64,000 nucleotides of DNA from Desulfomicrobium sp. ZS1 (GTDB lineage: Bacteria; Desulfobacterota; Desulfovibrionia; Desulfovibrionales; Desulfomicrobiaceae), in contig NZ_CP100351.1 in assembly GCF_024204645.1 (NCBI RefSeq), positions 310,001 through 374,000 of the forward strand, written 5' to 3'. The position numbers and the translations under genes were made by a program. Under the pieces are notes generated by a model. It worked only from the letters and a program-made list of their open reading frames with translations. It had not been told where the DNA came from and did not search any database. Below are positions 1-8,800 of the stretch, piece after piece (positions within the stretch are counted from its first letter, which is position 1; each line of letters begins with the position of its first letter).

Positions 1-2
1 TG

Positions 3-407
3 AAGGTGCTGGAAAACATCGGCATGACCTCCATCGAGCCCGTGGATTACAAGGGCCAGAAGATCGTGCCCTTGCAGTTCCTGAAGTCCGTGCTGCCCGA
101 GCCCGGCTCCCTGGGTCCCCTGACCAAGGGCAAGACCTGCATCGGCTGCGTCATGAAGGGCGTGAAGGACGGCAAGGAGCGCAAGGCCTATATCTATAAT
201 ATTTGCAGCCACGAGGGGGCCTACCGCGAGGTCGGCTCCCAGGCCATCTCCTATACTACGGGCGTGCCGGCCATGATCGGGGCCATGATGATGCTGACCG
301 GCAAATGGCGCGGCGCGGGCGTCTTCAACATGGAACAGCTCGATCCGGACCCGTTCATGGAGAAGCTCAATGTCCACGGTCTGCCCTGGGTGGTGGTGGA
401 TCTGTGA
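3..407 (+). CDS. Carboxynorspermidine synthase, C-terminal part (saccharopine dehydrogenase family)
   Basis: The gene enters from the left edge, so its start is missing; 134 codons are seen. The fragment matches the C-terminal part of saccharopine-dehydrogenase-like carboxynorspermidine synthase, which condenses aspartate semialdehyde with a diamine using NADPH. Visible features are a Cys pair in TCIGCVMKG, the segment NICSHEGAYREVG, and a Gly/Met-rich stretch (VPAMIGAMMMLTGKW) typical of this family. Its TGA stop overlaps the ATG of the downstream nspC, and the two enzymes catalyse consecutive steps of the alternative spermidine/norspermidine pathway, which strongly supports the call. A lysine-pathway saccharopine dehydrogenase is less likely because of this neighbour. 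Confidence 0.85.
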   Translation, partial: KVLENIGMTSIEPVDYKGQKIVPLQFLKSVLPEPGSLGPLTKGKTCIGCVMKGVKDGKERKAYIYNICSHEGAYREVGSQAISYTTGVPAMIGAMMMLTGKWRGAGVFNMEQLDPDPFMEKLNVHGLPWVVVDL

Positions 408-1576
408 TGGATGGGCGCACCGCGTACCGGTTTGATCCCCGCCAGGTCGCCACGCCGTCCTTCGTGGTCGATCTGGGCCTGATTCGGCGCAACCTGGACG
501 TGCTGGCGGAGGTCAAGGAACGGACCGGATGCAAGATCCTGCTGGCGCTGAAAGGTTTTGCCATGTGGAGCGTCTTTCCGATCCTGCGCCAGGTGCTCGA
601 CGGGGTTTGCGCCAGTTCGCCGCATGAAGCGCGGCTCGGACGGGAAGAGTTCAAGCGTGAGGTACACGCCTTTGCGGCGGGCTATTCCCAGGCCGATATC
701 TTCGACCTGTGCACCACGGCCGACCATATCGTCTTCAATTCCTTCGGTCAGCTGGAGAAATTCCGGGGCCTCATCGCCACCGAGGCGGCGCGTCTGGGTC
801 GCGAGATCGAGCTTGGCGTGCGCATCAATCCGGAGCATTCCGAGGGCGCGGTGCCCATCTACGATCCGTGTTCGCCGGGGTCGCGTCTGGGCGTCCGGCG
901 CAAGGACTTCCGACCCGACCTGCTGGAAGGGGTGACGGGCCTGCACTGGCACAACCTGTGCGAGCAGAACGCCGATTGCCTGGAGCGCACCATTGCGGCG
1001 GCGGAAAAGGGCTTTGGCGAGTTCTTCCCGCGCATGCAGTATGTCAACTTCGGCGGCGGCCACCACATCACCAGGTCCGACTACGACGTGGACCTGTTGT
1101 GCCGGCTCATCAGCGAGTTCAAGGCGCGCCACGGCGTGCAGGTCTATCTGGAGCCCGGCGAGGCAGTGGCCCTGAACACGGGCTACCTGGTCTCCACTGT
1201 TCTTGACGTGACGCAGGCCGACATGCCCATCGTCATCCTCGACACCTCGGTCCCGGCGCATATGCCCGACGTGCTCGAAATGCCGTACCGTCCGCACATC
1301 GTCGGGTCCGGCCTTCCCGGCGAAAAGCCCTGGACCTGCCGCCTGGGCGGCCAGTCTTGCCTGGCCGGAGACGTGGCCGGGGAATACTCCTTCGACAAGC
1401 CGCTCGTTCCGGGAGACCGCTTGGTTTTCACCGACATGGCCCACTACTCCATGGTCAAGACCAACACCTTCAACGGCATCCAGTTGCCGAGCATCGCGGT
1501 CTTTGAACCCGAAGATGACGCCATGCGGGTGGTGCGGAGTTTCGGCTACGAGGATTTCAAGGGTCGGTTGTCCTGA
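407..1576 (+). CDS. nspC: Carboxynorspermidine decarboxylase
   Basis: PLP-dependent fold-III decarboxylase (389 aa, normal length) that converts carboxy(nor)spermidine to (nor)spermidine. The N-terminal barrel carries LALKGFAMW with the probable PLP lysine at residue 49. Further along are HWHNLCEQ, NFGGGHHIT and YLEPGEAVAL, family motifs for phosphate and substrate binding, and the C-terminal GGQSCLAGDVAGEY segment holds the cysteine equivalent to the active-site Cys of the partner subunit. The ATG at 407 overlaps the upstream stop (TGATG), indicating translational coupling with the synthase. An in-frame extension to 203 would run through the upstream gene and is rejected. Confidence 0.93.
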   Translation: MDGRTAYRFDPRQVATPSFVVDLGLIRRNLDVLAEVKERTGCKILLALKGFAMWSVFPILRQVLDGVCASSPHEARLGREEFKREVHAFAAGYSQADIFDLCTTADHIVFNSFGQLEKFRGLIATEAARLGREIELGVRINPEHSEGAVPIYDPCSPGSRLGVRRKDFRPDLLEGVTGLHWHNLCEQNADCLERTIAAAEKGFGEFFPRMQYVNFGGGHHITRSDYDVDLLCRLISEFKARHGVQVYLEPGEAVALNTGYLVSTVLDVTQADMPIVILDTSVPAHMPDVLEMPYRPHIVGSGLPGEKPWTCRLGGQSCLAGDVAGEYSFDKPLVPGDRLVFTDMAHYSMVKTNTFNGIQLPSIAVFEPEDDAMRVVRSFGYEDFKGRLS

Positions 1577-1601
1577 AAGTTTTTGGAAAATGAAGCAGCG
1601 A

Positions 1602-1638
1602 AGCGGGAGTCCGGAATATCTGGGTTCCCGCTTTTTTT
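1602..1638 (+). terminator. Intrinsic terminator after nspC
   Basis: AGCGGGA (1602-1608) pairs with TCCCGCT (1626-1632), followed by a run of T residues to 1638. It lies 26 bases after the nspC stop on the same strand. Confidence 0.75.
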
Positions 1639-1742
1639 GGTCCTTCCGGAATTGCTGTGGGTCAATGACTTGGTTAGGAGTCTTCTCACGGAGGACAGAT
1701 GCCATTTCCTGAGCTGTATCAATGTGTTGGCATAGTTGCGAC

Positions 1743-1932
1743 TCGTTGACGAAGCTGGAAAATGCTGGAATCCACATGACCGCGCAAAGGGCCATGGAAC
1801 TGATGCGTAATTTGGCATTTGTTCCTGTGCTGGAATGGGGAAAAGGCTTTGCGTATGGTTGAAGAACCGTCCCCGGAACAGGCCAAAATCCTGACCGCAT
1901 TCGGGCACGAAGCAGCGCGTGGGGTCTTGTAA
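1743..1932 (+). pseudogene. Possible transposase C-terminal remnant with frameshift
   Basis: No intact gene is present. Frame 3 reads LTKLENAGIHMTAQRAMEL and on to a stop near 1860; frame 1 then continues with RMVEEPSPEQAKILTAFGHE and ends at TAA 1930-1932. The two pieces read as one coherent C-terminus of the kind seen in IS1634/IS4-type transposases (a helical segment, then a PSPEQ..IL..F tail), joined by a one-base frameshift around 1840-1857. This is recognition from family appearance only; a chance reading cannot be excluded. No terminal inverted repeats were identified. Confidence 0.3.
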
Positions 1933-2017
1933 AAAAATCAAGAGCTAATATGTTGTATTATTATGAATAATTTTTTTTGAGCCAGAAGCTTGCGGAACTC
2001 CTGTCCATCAAGTGACG

Positions 2018-2044
2018 AAAAAGCCCCGAACTTTCGCTCGGGGC
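2018..2044 (-). terminator. Intrinsic terminator of the tRNA-Gln/tRNA-Glu unit
   Basis: On the minus strand, GCCCCGA (2044-2038) pairs with TCGGGGC (2029-2023) around an 8-base loop, followed by five T residues (2022-2018). It lies 60 bases past the 3' end of tRNA-Glu. Confidence 0.8.
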
Positions 2045-2103
2045 CTAAGGTGATGTTTCCCGGAACCTCCGGGGGGCGGGATGAATCCCGTTATGGTCGT
2101 GCG

Positions 2104-2181
2104 TGGCGTCCCCAAGGGGATTTGAACCCCTGTTATCGGCGTGAAAGGCCGGTGTCCTGGACCGAGCTAGACGATGGGGAC
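2104..2181 (-). tRNA. tRNA-Glu (anticodon TTC)
   Basis: The 78-base minus-strand sequence begins GTCCCCATCG and ends with encoded CCA (2106-2104). The acceptor stem GTCCCCA pairs with TGGGGAC, the T-arm reads GGGGTTCAAATCCCC, and the anticodon loop CTTTCAC gives TTC. It lies three bases downstream of tRNA-Gln and is co-transcribed with it. Confidence 0.96.
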
Positions 2182-2184
2182 AGG

Positions 2185-2260
2185 TGGCTGGGTGACTTAG
2201 ATTCGAACTAAGATTGACGGAGTCAGAGTCCGCTGTCCTACCGTTGAACGATCACCCAGC
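2185..2260 (-). tRNA. tRNA-Gln (anticodon CTG)
   Basis: The 76-base minus-strand sequence begins GCTGGGTGATC and ends with encoded CCA (2187-2185). The acceptor stem GCTGGGT pairs with ACCCAGC, the T-arm contains GTTCGAAT, and the loop CTCTGAC gives anticodon CTG (codon CAG). First gene of a two-tRNA unit with tRNA-Glu. Confidence 0.95.
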
Positions 2261-2271
2261 AGCGAAAAGTC

Positions 2272-2300
2272 TCATTAGGGAAAGAGTTATTGGCTGTCAA
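2272..2300 (-). promoter_or_regulatory. Sigma-70 promoter of the tRNA pair
   Basis: On the minus strand there is a consensus -35 TTGACA (2300-2295), a 17-base spacer and a -10 TAATGA (2277-2272), ending 12 bases before the 5' end of tRNA-Gln. Confidence 0.7.
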
Positions 2301-2319
2301 GATCACAAATTGGCATCGC

Positions 2320-2955
2320 TCACCATGTGGCTCCGGGCGAAAGATCGGGCCTGTATATGGTCTTGAGCACGAGGATGTCGGCGTCCGAAAAGATGCTGTT
2401 CTTTTCTTCCTGAGCCTGTTTTGAGTTGAGAACCGTGCTCAGGGTTGCCTTGGGGTGAGTCATGATGCCCAGGGCGTGCATGAGTTCGTGGCGGACAATC
2501 CAGAGTTTTTGTCCGCCCGAGGTCTGAAAGTTCAGATGCAGGACGATGTCGGCCTTTTTGATGACTCCGCCACTTGAGGCCAGCAGGGTGAAGCCCCGGA
2601 TGCGATCGCCAACCTCCTGCCATCCCGCCATGCCCTGGGAGCTTTTGGTCACCGCCTCCTGCCATTCTTCCCTGGAGTCGGTCAGGAAGAATCGCACATT
2701 GGCCTTGTTCATGGAGGAAACCTGCTTGAAGGACAGATGGGGGATGATGCGGCGCACTTCGTTTACGACCGTATCTATATAATACTGTCCTTCAAGGCGA
2801 TCCTTGCCTCCGATCCAGAACAGCACCGGCTCCTCAAAGCGCGTGATTGTCCCGCTCGGGATGTAGTCGCGCAGGATCGCGTCCGTGTCGGCCTGGGCTG
2901 ACGCGGAGGTGAACAGCAGGATAAGGGCGATTACAAAGAGGGCGTGCTTGTTCAT
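2320..2955 (-). CDS. Exported DUF2927-like protein with HExxH motif
   Basis: A 211-aa protein with a clear signal peptide (residues 1-22, cleavage near SASAQA), so probably periplasmic. The C-terminal half holds RHELMHALGIMTHP: H156-E157-x-x-H160 followed by Gly163 and His167, the pattern of a zinc-metallopeptidase (metzincin-like) site. It resembles the DUF2927 family, whose function is unknown. The ATG overlaps the stop of the upstream DUF721 gene by 4 bases, so both are one transcript. Catalytic activity is inferred from the motif alone. Confidence 0.7.
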   Translation of the reverse strand: MNKHALFVIALILLFTSASAQADTDAILRDYIPSGTITRFEEPVLFWIGGKDRLEGQYYIDTVVNEVRRIIPHLSFKQVSSMNKANVRFFLTDSREEWQEAVTKSSQGMAGWQEVGDRIRGFTLLASSGGVIKKADIVLHLNFQTSGGQKLWIVRHELMHALGIMTHPKATLSTVLNSKQAQEEKNSIFSDADILVLKTIYRPDLSPGATW

Positions 2956-3479
2956 TCGTCTCCTTGGATATCACGTTTGGGGATATCGAGTTTGGGGATA
3001 TCGAGCTCCGGGATATCGAGTTCCGGGCGGAAATGCCTGACGTAGGCCCGGTAGCAGGACGTTACTGGCGAGGAGGGATCCATGCAGGGGAGAAGGTTGC
3101 CGAGGATATCGGGCTTCGGCGCCGCGGGCCGGGGCGGAAATTTTGGCAGCAGCGACTTGTCCAGGGCGGGGCGGCCGGCCATGAGCTCGATCTGCACTTT
3201 TTGAAAATAGGCGTTGCCCAGAAAACTGTTGGCCTTGTCCAGAATGTTTTGCGCGAAATAGGAAAATTCCTGCATGACCATGGAGTTGGTCGCCCCAAGC
3301 AGCATGGTGGTTTTCCGGTGCCCCAGGGGGCGGATCATTTCGGCGATCTCAGGCCCGAGGATTTCGGGCCAATGCCTCCACAACCGGGCTATGGCCAGCT
3401 CCAGCGCGGCTTCGGGCGTACCGAGGACCGTGCCGAGCGCCTCGGACGCGGAGCGTACTTTCTTTTCGCGTTTGTGCAT
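2952..3479 (-). CDS. DUF721/DciA-like protein with C-terminal LDIP repeats
   Basis: A 175-aa protein. Residues of about 15-105 resemble DUF721 (ALELAIARLWRHWPEILGPEIAE, then a beta-rich part with MVMQEFSYFAQNILDKAN), the domain of DciA, the bacterial loader/partner of replicative helicase DnaB. The Pro-rich linker (LPKFPPRPAAPKPD) is followed by a short acidic tail of near repeats, ELDIP-ELDIP-KLDIP-KRDIQ, encoded by tandem GATATCGAG-type DNA at about 2966-3022. The tail is unusual for the family. It is first in a two-gene leftward unit; divergent from sahR with 122 bases between the starts. Confidence 0.65.
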   Translation of the reverse strand: MHKREKKVRSASEALGTVLGTPEAALELAIARLWRHWPEILGPEIAEMIRPLGHRKTTMLLGATNSMVMQEFSYFAQNILDKANSFLGNAYFQKVQIELMAGRPALDKSLLPKFPPRPAAPKPDILGNLLPCMDPSSPVTSCYRAYVRHFRPELDIPELDIPKLDIPKRDIQGDE

Positions 3480-3556
3480 GTGATCTGCCTAACCATCTTG
3501 CCTGCGCCCGGCAAGACTGGTTCTTGACCTTTGAGAAAGGGGCATGTAGGCGGGCC

Positions 3557-3578
3557 TATATCAGGATATCTTGATATA
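3557..3578. promoter_or_regulatory. Probable SahR operator
   Basis: A 22-base near-perfect palindrome: TATATCA (3557-3563) mirrors TGATATA (3572-3578) around a GATATC centre, with only one mismatched pair (3564/3571). It sits 23 bases before the sahR start. SahR of Proteobacteria is known to bind palindromic ATATC-type sites ahead of SAM-cycle genes and to respond to S-adenosylhomocysteine; assignment here rests on position and adjacency to sahR-ahcY-metK. Confidence 0.7.
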
Positions 3579-3601
3579 TAAAAATAAGCACAAGCGCACT
3601 C

Positions 3602-4537
3602 ATGAAACTTTTGACCCAGACCAAGGCCCTGGCCGATGAAACCAGGCTTCGCCTGATCGGCGTGCTGGCCGCGCACGAACTCAACGTGGGCGAGATCGTG
3701 CAGGTTCTGGACATGGGCCAGTCGCGCATTTCGCGGCATCTCAAGATTCTCATGGACGCCGGACTGGTGGTTTGTCAGCGCCATGGTTTGTGGGCCTTCT
3801 ATTCGTCTTCCGCGGCCAATGGTTCCAGGGCGCTCTTTGCGGCGGTGCTGGAAGGGCTCAAGGGCTTGCCCGAGCACCAGCAGGATCTGGACCGCGCCGC
3901 GCAGGTCCTGAACGATCGCAGGCTCTCAACGACCCGCTTTTTTGATGGCATCGCTTCGGACTGGAACCGCCTGAGCCGCGAAATGCTGGGTGATTTCGCG
4001 TTGGGACCGGCCATCATGAAGCGTCTTGCCGCCTCTGAGATGGAGAAGGGCACTGTGGTCGACCTCGGCTGCGGACCGGGACTTCTGCTCGGGCATCTGG
4101 CTGGCGCGGCAGATTGCGTTATCGGCGTGGACAACTCTGCGCGCATGCTTGACGCGGCGGCCAAGCTCCTGCCCGAGGGGCTCGAGGTCAGTCTGCGCAT
4201 CGGCGATCTTGAGCACCTGCCTCTGCGCGACGGGGAGGCGGACGCGGCCATCATGTCGCTGGTGCTGCACCATCTGGCCGCGCCCCAGGACGGCATCGCC
4301 GAGATGGGCCGGGTGGTCCGGCCCGGTGGCCAGGCCGTGCTGGTGGATTTTCTGCTGCACGACAACGAGACCCTGCGCACGCGTTATGGCGATCGCTGGC
4401 TCGGTTTTTCCCAGGGCGACCTCCAGCTGTGGCTGGAAAAGGCCGGATTTCAGGAGCTGGCTTGCGAGTGCCATGCCGTCAATCTGGGGCTGACGCTCAT
4501 GGTCGTCACCGCCCGCCGCGAAGAATTTTCAATGTAA
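3602..4537 (+). CDS. sahR: SahR: ArsR-family repressor fused to a SAM-methyltransferase-like domain
   Basis: A 311-aa two-domain protein. Residues 1-75 are an ArsR winged helix ([13 protein letters not shown], then recognition helix [19 protein letters not shown]). Residues 110-305 form a Rossmann methyltransferase-like domain with motif [10 protein letters not shown] (152-160) and GVDNSARML. This architecture, first in an operon with ahcY and metK, is that of SahR, whose methyltransferase-like domain senses S-adenosylhomocysteine (or SAM) and controls methyl-cycle genes. A palindromic operator lies just upstream, so autoregulation is likely. It may have lost catalysis and serve purely as a ligand domain; this cannot be told from sequence alone. 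Confidence 0.85.
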   Translation: MKLLTQTKALADETRLRLIGVLAAHELNVGEIVQVLDMGQSRISRHLKILMDAGLVVCQRHGLWAFYSSSAANGSRALFAAVLEGLKGLPEHQQDLDRAAQVLNDRRLSTTRFFDGIASDWNRLSREMLGDFALGPAIMKRLAASEMEKGTVVDLGCGPGLLLGHLAGAADCVIGVDNSARMLDAAAKLLPEGLEVSLRIGDLEHLPLRDGEADAAIMSLVLHHLAAPQDGIAEMGRVVRPGGQAVLVDFLLHDNETLRTRYGDRWLGFSQGDLQLWLEKAGFQELACECHAVNLGLTLMVVTARREEFSM

Positions 4538-4577
4538 CATCAGGTGGTCACGGCCACATTCAAGGAAAGGAGAAATC

Positions 4578-5999
4578 ATGACATTACCCATTGACCCAAA
4601 GCTTGATTACAAGGTCGCCGACATGAGTCTGGCCGACTGGGGCTCCAAGGAAATGCAGCTGTCCGAGCGCGAGATGCCGGGGCTGATGGCGCTCATCGAC
4701 AAGTACGGCAGCGACAAGCCGCTTAAAGGCCTGCGCGTGACCGGCAGCCTGCACATGACCATCCAGACGGCCATGCTCATCAAGACCCTGCAGGCCCTCG
4801 GCGCGGATGTGCGCTGGGCTTCCTGCAACATTTTTTCGACCCAGGATCATGCCGCGGCGGCCGTGGTCGCCGAGGGCCTGGCCAAGGTTTTCGCCTGGAA
4901 GGGCGAGACCCTGGAAGATTACTGGTGGTGCACGGAGATGGCTCTGACCTGGCCCGATGGAACCGGCCCGGACCTCATCGTTGATGACGGCGGAGACGCT
5001 ACCCTGCTGGTGCACGAAGGCGTGAAGGTCGAGAAGGACCAGACCCTTCTTTCCCGCACCACGGATAATAAAGAGTTCCGCTGCGTGCTCGATCGCCTGA
5101 TCTTGAGCGCCAAGACCGATCCTCAGAAGTGGACCAGGGTCGCCGCCCGCATCCGTGGCGTGTCCGAGGAGACCACCACCGGCGTGCATCGCCTCTATCA
5201 GATGGCCAAAAACGGCGAACTGCTTTTTCCGGCCTTCAACGTCAACGACTCCGTAACCAAGTCGAAGTTCGACAACCTCTACGGCTGCCGCGAGTCCCTG
5301 GCCGACGGCATCAAGCGGGCCACGGACATCATGGTCGCGGGCAAGGTCGTGCTGGTTTGCGGCTACGGCGACGTGGGCAAGGGCTGCGCCCAGTCCATGC
5401 GCGGCTTCGGCGCGCGCGTGCTGATCACCGAAGTCGACCCCATCTGCGCCCTGCAGGCGGCCATGGAAGGCTACGAGGTCACGACCATGACCAAGGGATG
5501 CCAGGAGGCGGACATATTCGTCACCGCCACGGGCAATTACCATGTCGTGCGCGGCGAGCACATGCAGGCCATGAAGGACGAGGCCATCATTTGCAACATC
5601 GGCCACTTCGACAATGAGATCGACATGGGCTTTCTGGAGAACACCCCCGGCTGCACCAAGATCACGGTCAAGCCCCAGGTGGACAAGTGGATTCTGCCCT
5701 CGGGCAAGAGCCTCATCGTCCTGGCCGAAGGCCGCCTGGTGAATCTGGGCTGCGCCACGGGTCACCCCAGCTTCGTCATGTCCAACTCCTTTACCAACCA
5801 GGTTCTGGCCCAGCTCGATCTGGCCAAGAACACCTACGAGCCCCAGGTCATGATTCTGCCCAAGATTCTGGACGAGGAAGTGGCCCGCCTGCACCTGGCG
5901 CGTCTGGGCGTGGAGCTTGAGACCCTGTCCAAGGAACAGGCCGACTACATCGGTGTGTCCGTGACCGGCCCGTTCAAGCCTGATCATTATCGCTATTAA
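4578..5999 (+). CDS. ahcY: Adenosylhomocysteinase
   Basis: A 473-aa cytosolic NAD-dependent enzyme that splits S-adenosylhomocysteine into adenosine and homocysteine. Hallmarks are [13 protein letters not shown] (59-71), [16 protein letters not shown] (80-95), the NAD-binding loop GYGDVGKG (262-269) and the C-terminal PFKPDHYRY. Length is normal for the bacterial form. RBS AAAGGAGA precedes the ATG. It lies 40 bases after sahR and 30 before metK, so the operon couples SAH removal with SAM synthesis under SahR. Confidence 0.98.
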   Translation: MTLPIDPKLDYKVADMSLADWGSKEMQLSEREMPGLMALIDKYGSDKPLKGLRVTGSLHMTIQTAMLIKTLQALGADVRWASCNIFSTQDHAAAAVVAEGLAKVFAWKGETLEDYWWCTEMALTWPDGTGPDLIVDDGGDATLLVHEGVKVEKDQTLLSRTTDNKEFRCVLDRLILSAKTDPQKWTRVAARIRGVSEETTTGVHRLYQMAKNGELLFPAFNVNDSVTKSKFDNLYGCRESLADGIKRATDIMVAGKVVLVCGYGDVGKGCAQSMRGFGARVLITEVDPICALQAAMEGYEVTTMTKGCQEADIFVTATGNYHVVRGEHMQAMKDEAIICNIGHFDNEIDMGFLENTPGCTKITVKPQVDKWILPSGKSLIVLAEGRLVNLGCATGHPSFVMSNSFTNQVLAQLDLAKNTYEPQVMILPKILDEEVARLHLARLGVELETLSKEQADYIGVSVTGPFKPDHYRY

Positions 6000-6029
6000 C
6001 AGCCTCCCCATGAAAGAAGGAGATTTATC

Positions 6030-7199
6030 ATGATTCTCAATGCCGATCATTATCTGTTTACTTCCGAATCCGTAACCGAAGGCCACCCGGACAAGATCGC
6101 GGACCAGATTTCCGATGCCGTGCTTGATTGCCTTCTGGCTCAGGACCCTCATTCGCGCGTGGCCTGCGAAACTCTGGTCACCACCGGCATGGCCATCATC
6201 GCCGGTGAGATCACCACCGAGGCTTACGCCGACCTGCCCGAGATCGTGCGCTCCACCGTGCGCGAGATCGGCTATGTCAGCTCCGACATGGGCTTTGACG
6301 CCAACACCTGTGCCGTCTTGTCCTCCATCGACAAGCAGTCCCCGGACATCGCCATGGGCGTTGATCGCGCCAAACCCGAGGATCAGGGCGCCGGCGACCA
6401 GGGCATGATGTTCGGCTACGCGACCACCGAGACGGGCGCGCTCATGCCCGCGCCCATCTACTACGCTCACGCCCTGAGCCGTAGGCTGGCCGAGGTGCGC
6501 AAGAGCGGCATCCTTAATTTCCTGCGCCCGGACGGAAAGACTCAGGTCTCCGTTGAATATCACAAGGGCAAGCCTGTGCGTATCGACAACGTGGTCGTAT
6601 CCTCCCAGCACACTCCCGAGGTGACCTACGAGGAGATCGTCGAGGGCATTAAGCGCGAGGTCATCGCCAAGGTCATGCCTGCGGACATGATGGACGAGAA
6701 GACGCGCATCTACATCAATACCACCGGCCGTTTCGTGGCCGGCGGCCCCCTGGCCGACTGCGGCCTGACCGGGCGCAAGATCATCAACGACACTTACGGC
6801 GGCATGGGCAACCACGGCGGCGGCGCATTCTCCGGCAAGGACCCGTCCAAGGTCGACCGTAGTGGCGCCTATATGGCCCGCTATGTGGCCAAGAACGTGG
6901 TCGCCGCCGGTCTGGCCGGAACCTGCGAAGTGCAGATCGCCTACGCCATCGGCGTGGCCGAGCCGGTCTCCGTGCTGGTCACCACCGGCGGCACGGGCGT
7001 GGTGCCCGATGAAGTGCTGACCAAGGCCGTGAAGGAGGTCTTCGACCTGCGCCCCTATTACATCATCAAAAGGCTGAACCTGATCCAGCCCATTTACAGA
7101 AAAAGCGCCTGCTACGGCCACTTCGGTCGCGAAGACTTCGTCTTCCCCTGGGAAGTGACCGACGCCGTCGCCGATCTGAAGACCGCCGCCAAGATCTAG
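6030..7199 (+). CDS. metK: S-adenosylmethionine synthetase
   Basis: A 389-aa protein that makes SAM from methionine and ATP. It shows the signatures [20 protein letters not shown] (10-29), [12 protein letters not shown] (120-131) and [16 protein letters not shown], with GHPDKIAD contributing the catalytic His and Mg-binding Asp. RBS GAAGGAGA precedes the ATG. It is the last gene of the sahR-ahcY-metK operon and is followed at once by a strong terminator. Confidence 0.98.
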   Translation: MILNADHYLFTSESVTEGHPDKIADQISDAVLDCLLAQDPHSRVACETLVTTGMAIIAGEITTEAYADLPEIVRSTVREIGYVSSDMGFDANTCAVLSSIDKQSPDIAMGVDRAKPEDQGAGDQGMMFGYATTETGALMPAPIYYAHALSRRLAEVRKSGILNFLRPDGKTQVSVEYHKGKPVRIDNVVVSSQHTPEVTYEEIVEGIKREVIAKVMPADMMDEKTRIYINTTGRFVAGGPLADCGLTGRKIINDTYGGMGNHGGGAFSGKDPSKVDRSGAYMARYVAKNVVAAGLAGTCEVQIAYAIGVAEPVSVLVTTGGTGVVPDEVLTKAVKEVFDLRPYYIIKRLNLIQPIYRKSACYGHFGREDFVFPWEVTDAVADLKTAAKI

Positions 7200-7221
7200 T
7201 CCTTTGCCGATTTGTCGCGCG

Positions 7222-7256
7222 GGGGCGGAAGAGATGCATCTCTTCCGCCCCTTTTT
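7222..7256 (+). terminator. Intrinsic terminator of the SAM-cycle operon
   Basis: A perfect 13-bp stem: GGGGCGGAAGAGA (7222-7234) pairs with TCTCTTCCGCCCC (7239-7251) around a TGCA loop, followed by TTTTT (7252-7256). Confidence 0.93.
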
Positions 7257-7303
7257 GTTTGCGGCGCTCTTGACCGGGGTGGCCGAGAGGGTCAAGAAAA
7301 GCC

Positions 7304-8680
7304 ATGTCCCAGCCCACGAAGAATCTCACCGTACGCACGCCCACCGACGCCATTCTTGAGAGCATCTCCGACGGGGTGTTCACCGTCGATCTTGAGTGGC
7401 GCATCACGTCCTTCAACCGCGCCGCCGAAGAGATCACCGGCGTGCCGCGCTCCGAGGCTATCGGGCGTCTGTGTTCCGAGGTATTCCGCTCTAGCCTGTG
7501 CGGAGACAATTGTCCCCTGCAGAACACGCTTCAGAGCGGCAAACCCCGTATCGGTACCTGCGGATACATTATCACGGCCCAGGGAGAGCGTATTTCCATC
7601 AGCGTGTCCACGGCCGTGTTCCGGGATGAGAACGGCCAAGTCATCGGTGGAGCCGAAACGTTTCGCGATCTTTCCGAAGTCGATGCACTCAAGCGTGAGC
7701 TCGAAGGCCGTTACCACGTCGGCGAGCTTTTCAGTCGCAGCCCGCGCATGCACAAGCTCTTCTCCATGCTTCCGGCCATCGCCGCCAGCCCGAGCACGGT
7801 CCTGCTCACCGGCGAGACCGGTACCGGCAAGGAGCTTTTCGCCCGCACCATTCACTCCCTGAGCGCCCACGCGAGCGGGCCGTTCATAGCCGTCAACTGC
7901 GCCGCCCTGCCCGACACCTTGCTCGAATCCGAACTTTTCGGCGTCAAGGCCGGGGCCTATACCGGCGCAACCCGCGACCGGCTCGGCCGCTTTGCCCAGG
8001 CCCGAGGCGGGACAATTTTCCTGGACGAAATCGGGGAGATCAGCCCGGCCCTGCAGGTGCGTCTCTTGCGCGTGTTGCAGGAGCGGACCTTCGAGCCGCT
8101 CGGCTCCTCCAGAACCGAATCCACCGACGCCCGCGTCATCGTAGCCACCAACCGCAATCTGACGGAGCTGATCCGGACTGGTGAATTCCGCGAAGACCTC
8201 TACTATCGCATCAATGTCATTCGTCTGGAATTGCCCCCCTTGCGTGAGCGCAAAGACGATCTGCCCCTCTTGGTGGAAGAGTTCATCCGCCGCCTCAATC
8301 GCATCCAAGGTCGCACGGTCACGGGCATCAGCACCGAGGCCCTGGCTTTGCTCATGGCCCATGACTGGCCGGGTAACATCCGGGAGCTTGAGAACAGCAT
8401 CGAGCGGGCATTCGTGCTGTGCGGTGAAGGACGCATCGATATGGACCACCTGCCGGACGAACTGACACTCCTTGTCCCTCGCGGACATTTTACCGAAGGT
8501 CGCACGATGCACGACATGATCGACAGGCAGGCCATTCACGCGGCCCTGGAGCGTAATGATTTCAATCGACTGGCCGCAGCGCGAGAGCTTGGCATCCATA
8601 AAACCACGCTTTTTCGGCGTATGAAGCGTCTTGGCATGGCTCTGCCTGAGCGCGATGGCCGATCTTCTACAAAAGAGTAG
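7304..8680 (+). CDS. PAS-domain sigma-54 activator (ORP-locus type)
   Basis: A 458-aa enhancer-binding protein. Residues 12-125 form a PAS sensor with a Cys group (C57, C66, C70, C86, including LCGDNCPL). Residues 140-370 are the AAA+ domain with Walker A GETGTGKE (170-177) and sigma-54 contact loop GAYTGA (217-222), where Tyr replaces the usual Phe. A Fis-type HTH is C-terminal (NRLAAARELGIHKTTLFRRM). It directly precedes a NifX-fold/Mrp unit with a -24/-12 promoter, matching the known Desulfovibrio arrangement in which a sigma-54 activator controls the orange-protein operons. The Cys-rich PAS suggests redox or metal sensing (inference). Confidence 0.88.
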   Translation: MSQPTKNLTVRTPTDAILESISDGVFTVDLEWRITSFNRAAEEITGVPRSEAIGRLCSEVFRSSLCGDNCPLQNTLQSGKPRIGTCGYIITAQGERISISVSTAVFRDENGQVIGGAETFRDLSEVDALKRELEGRYHVGELFSRSPRMHKLFSMLPAIAASPSTVLLTGETGTGKELFARTIHSLSAHASGPFIAVNCAALPDTLLESELFGVKAGAYTGATRDRLGRFAQARGGTIFLDEIGEISPALQVRLLRVLQERTFEPLGSSRTESTDARVIVATNRNLTELIRTGEFREDLYYRINVIRLELPPLRERKDDLPLLVEEFIRRLNRIQGRTVTGISTEALALLMAHDWPGNIRELENSIERAFVLCGEGRIDMDHLPDELTLLVPRGHFTEGRTMHDMIDRQAIHAALERNDFNRLAAARELGIHKTTLFRRMKRLGMALPERDGRSSTKE

Positions 8681-8698
8681 CCGGTGTGCTACTCTTTT
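8671..8698. promoter_or_regulatory. Perfect inverted repeat: activator site or terminator
   Basis: AAAAGAGTAGC (8671-8681) and GCTACTCTTTT (8688-8698) are perfect 11-bp arms around a 6-base spacer, overlapping the stop codon of the activator gene. It lies about 100-130 bases upstream of the -24/-12 promoter at 8801, a usual enhancer distance. It could instead act as a weak intrinsic terminator, since only four T residues follow within the arm. Confidence 0.6.
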
Positions 8699-8800
8699 GC
8701 CTGCTTGTGGTGCGGTGGCGCTTCTCTTGTTTCTGGTAATTGTATGCTAAGTTCATTATTATCAGTAAGTTATATATTTTTTTTTGGTGTAGCCGTCTGG

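Larger units (their letters stand above)
1577..2103. other. Intergenic region between nspC and the tRNA genes
   Basis: Holds the nspC terminator, the possible transposase remnant, a strongly AT-rich patch at about 1930-1980 and the leftward tRNA terminator. Open frames crossing it on the minus strand look like antisense noise and have no recognisable domain. Confidence 0.6.

Noticed and set aside
251-1900. 549-codon open frame on the minus strand
   Set aside because: Antisense to nspC, low-complexity His/Arg/Gly composition, no domain.
4538-4577. SAM or SAH riboswitch before ahcY
   Set aside because: Only 40 bases separate sahR and ahcY, and no riboswitch core is present; control by SahR explains the locus.
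4584-7295. 903-codon open frame on the minus strand
   Set aside because: It is antisense to ahcY and metK, whose products are unmistakable; high GC third positions keep the opposite frame free of stops.
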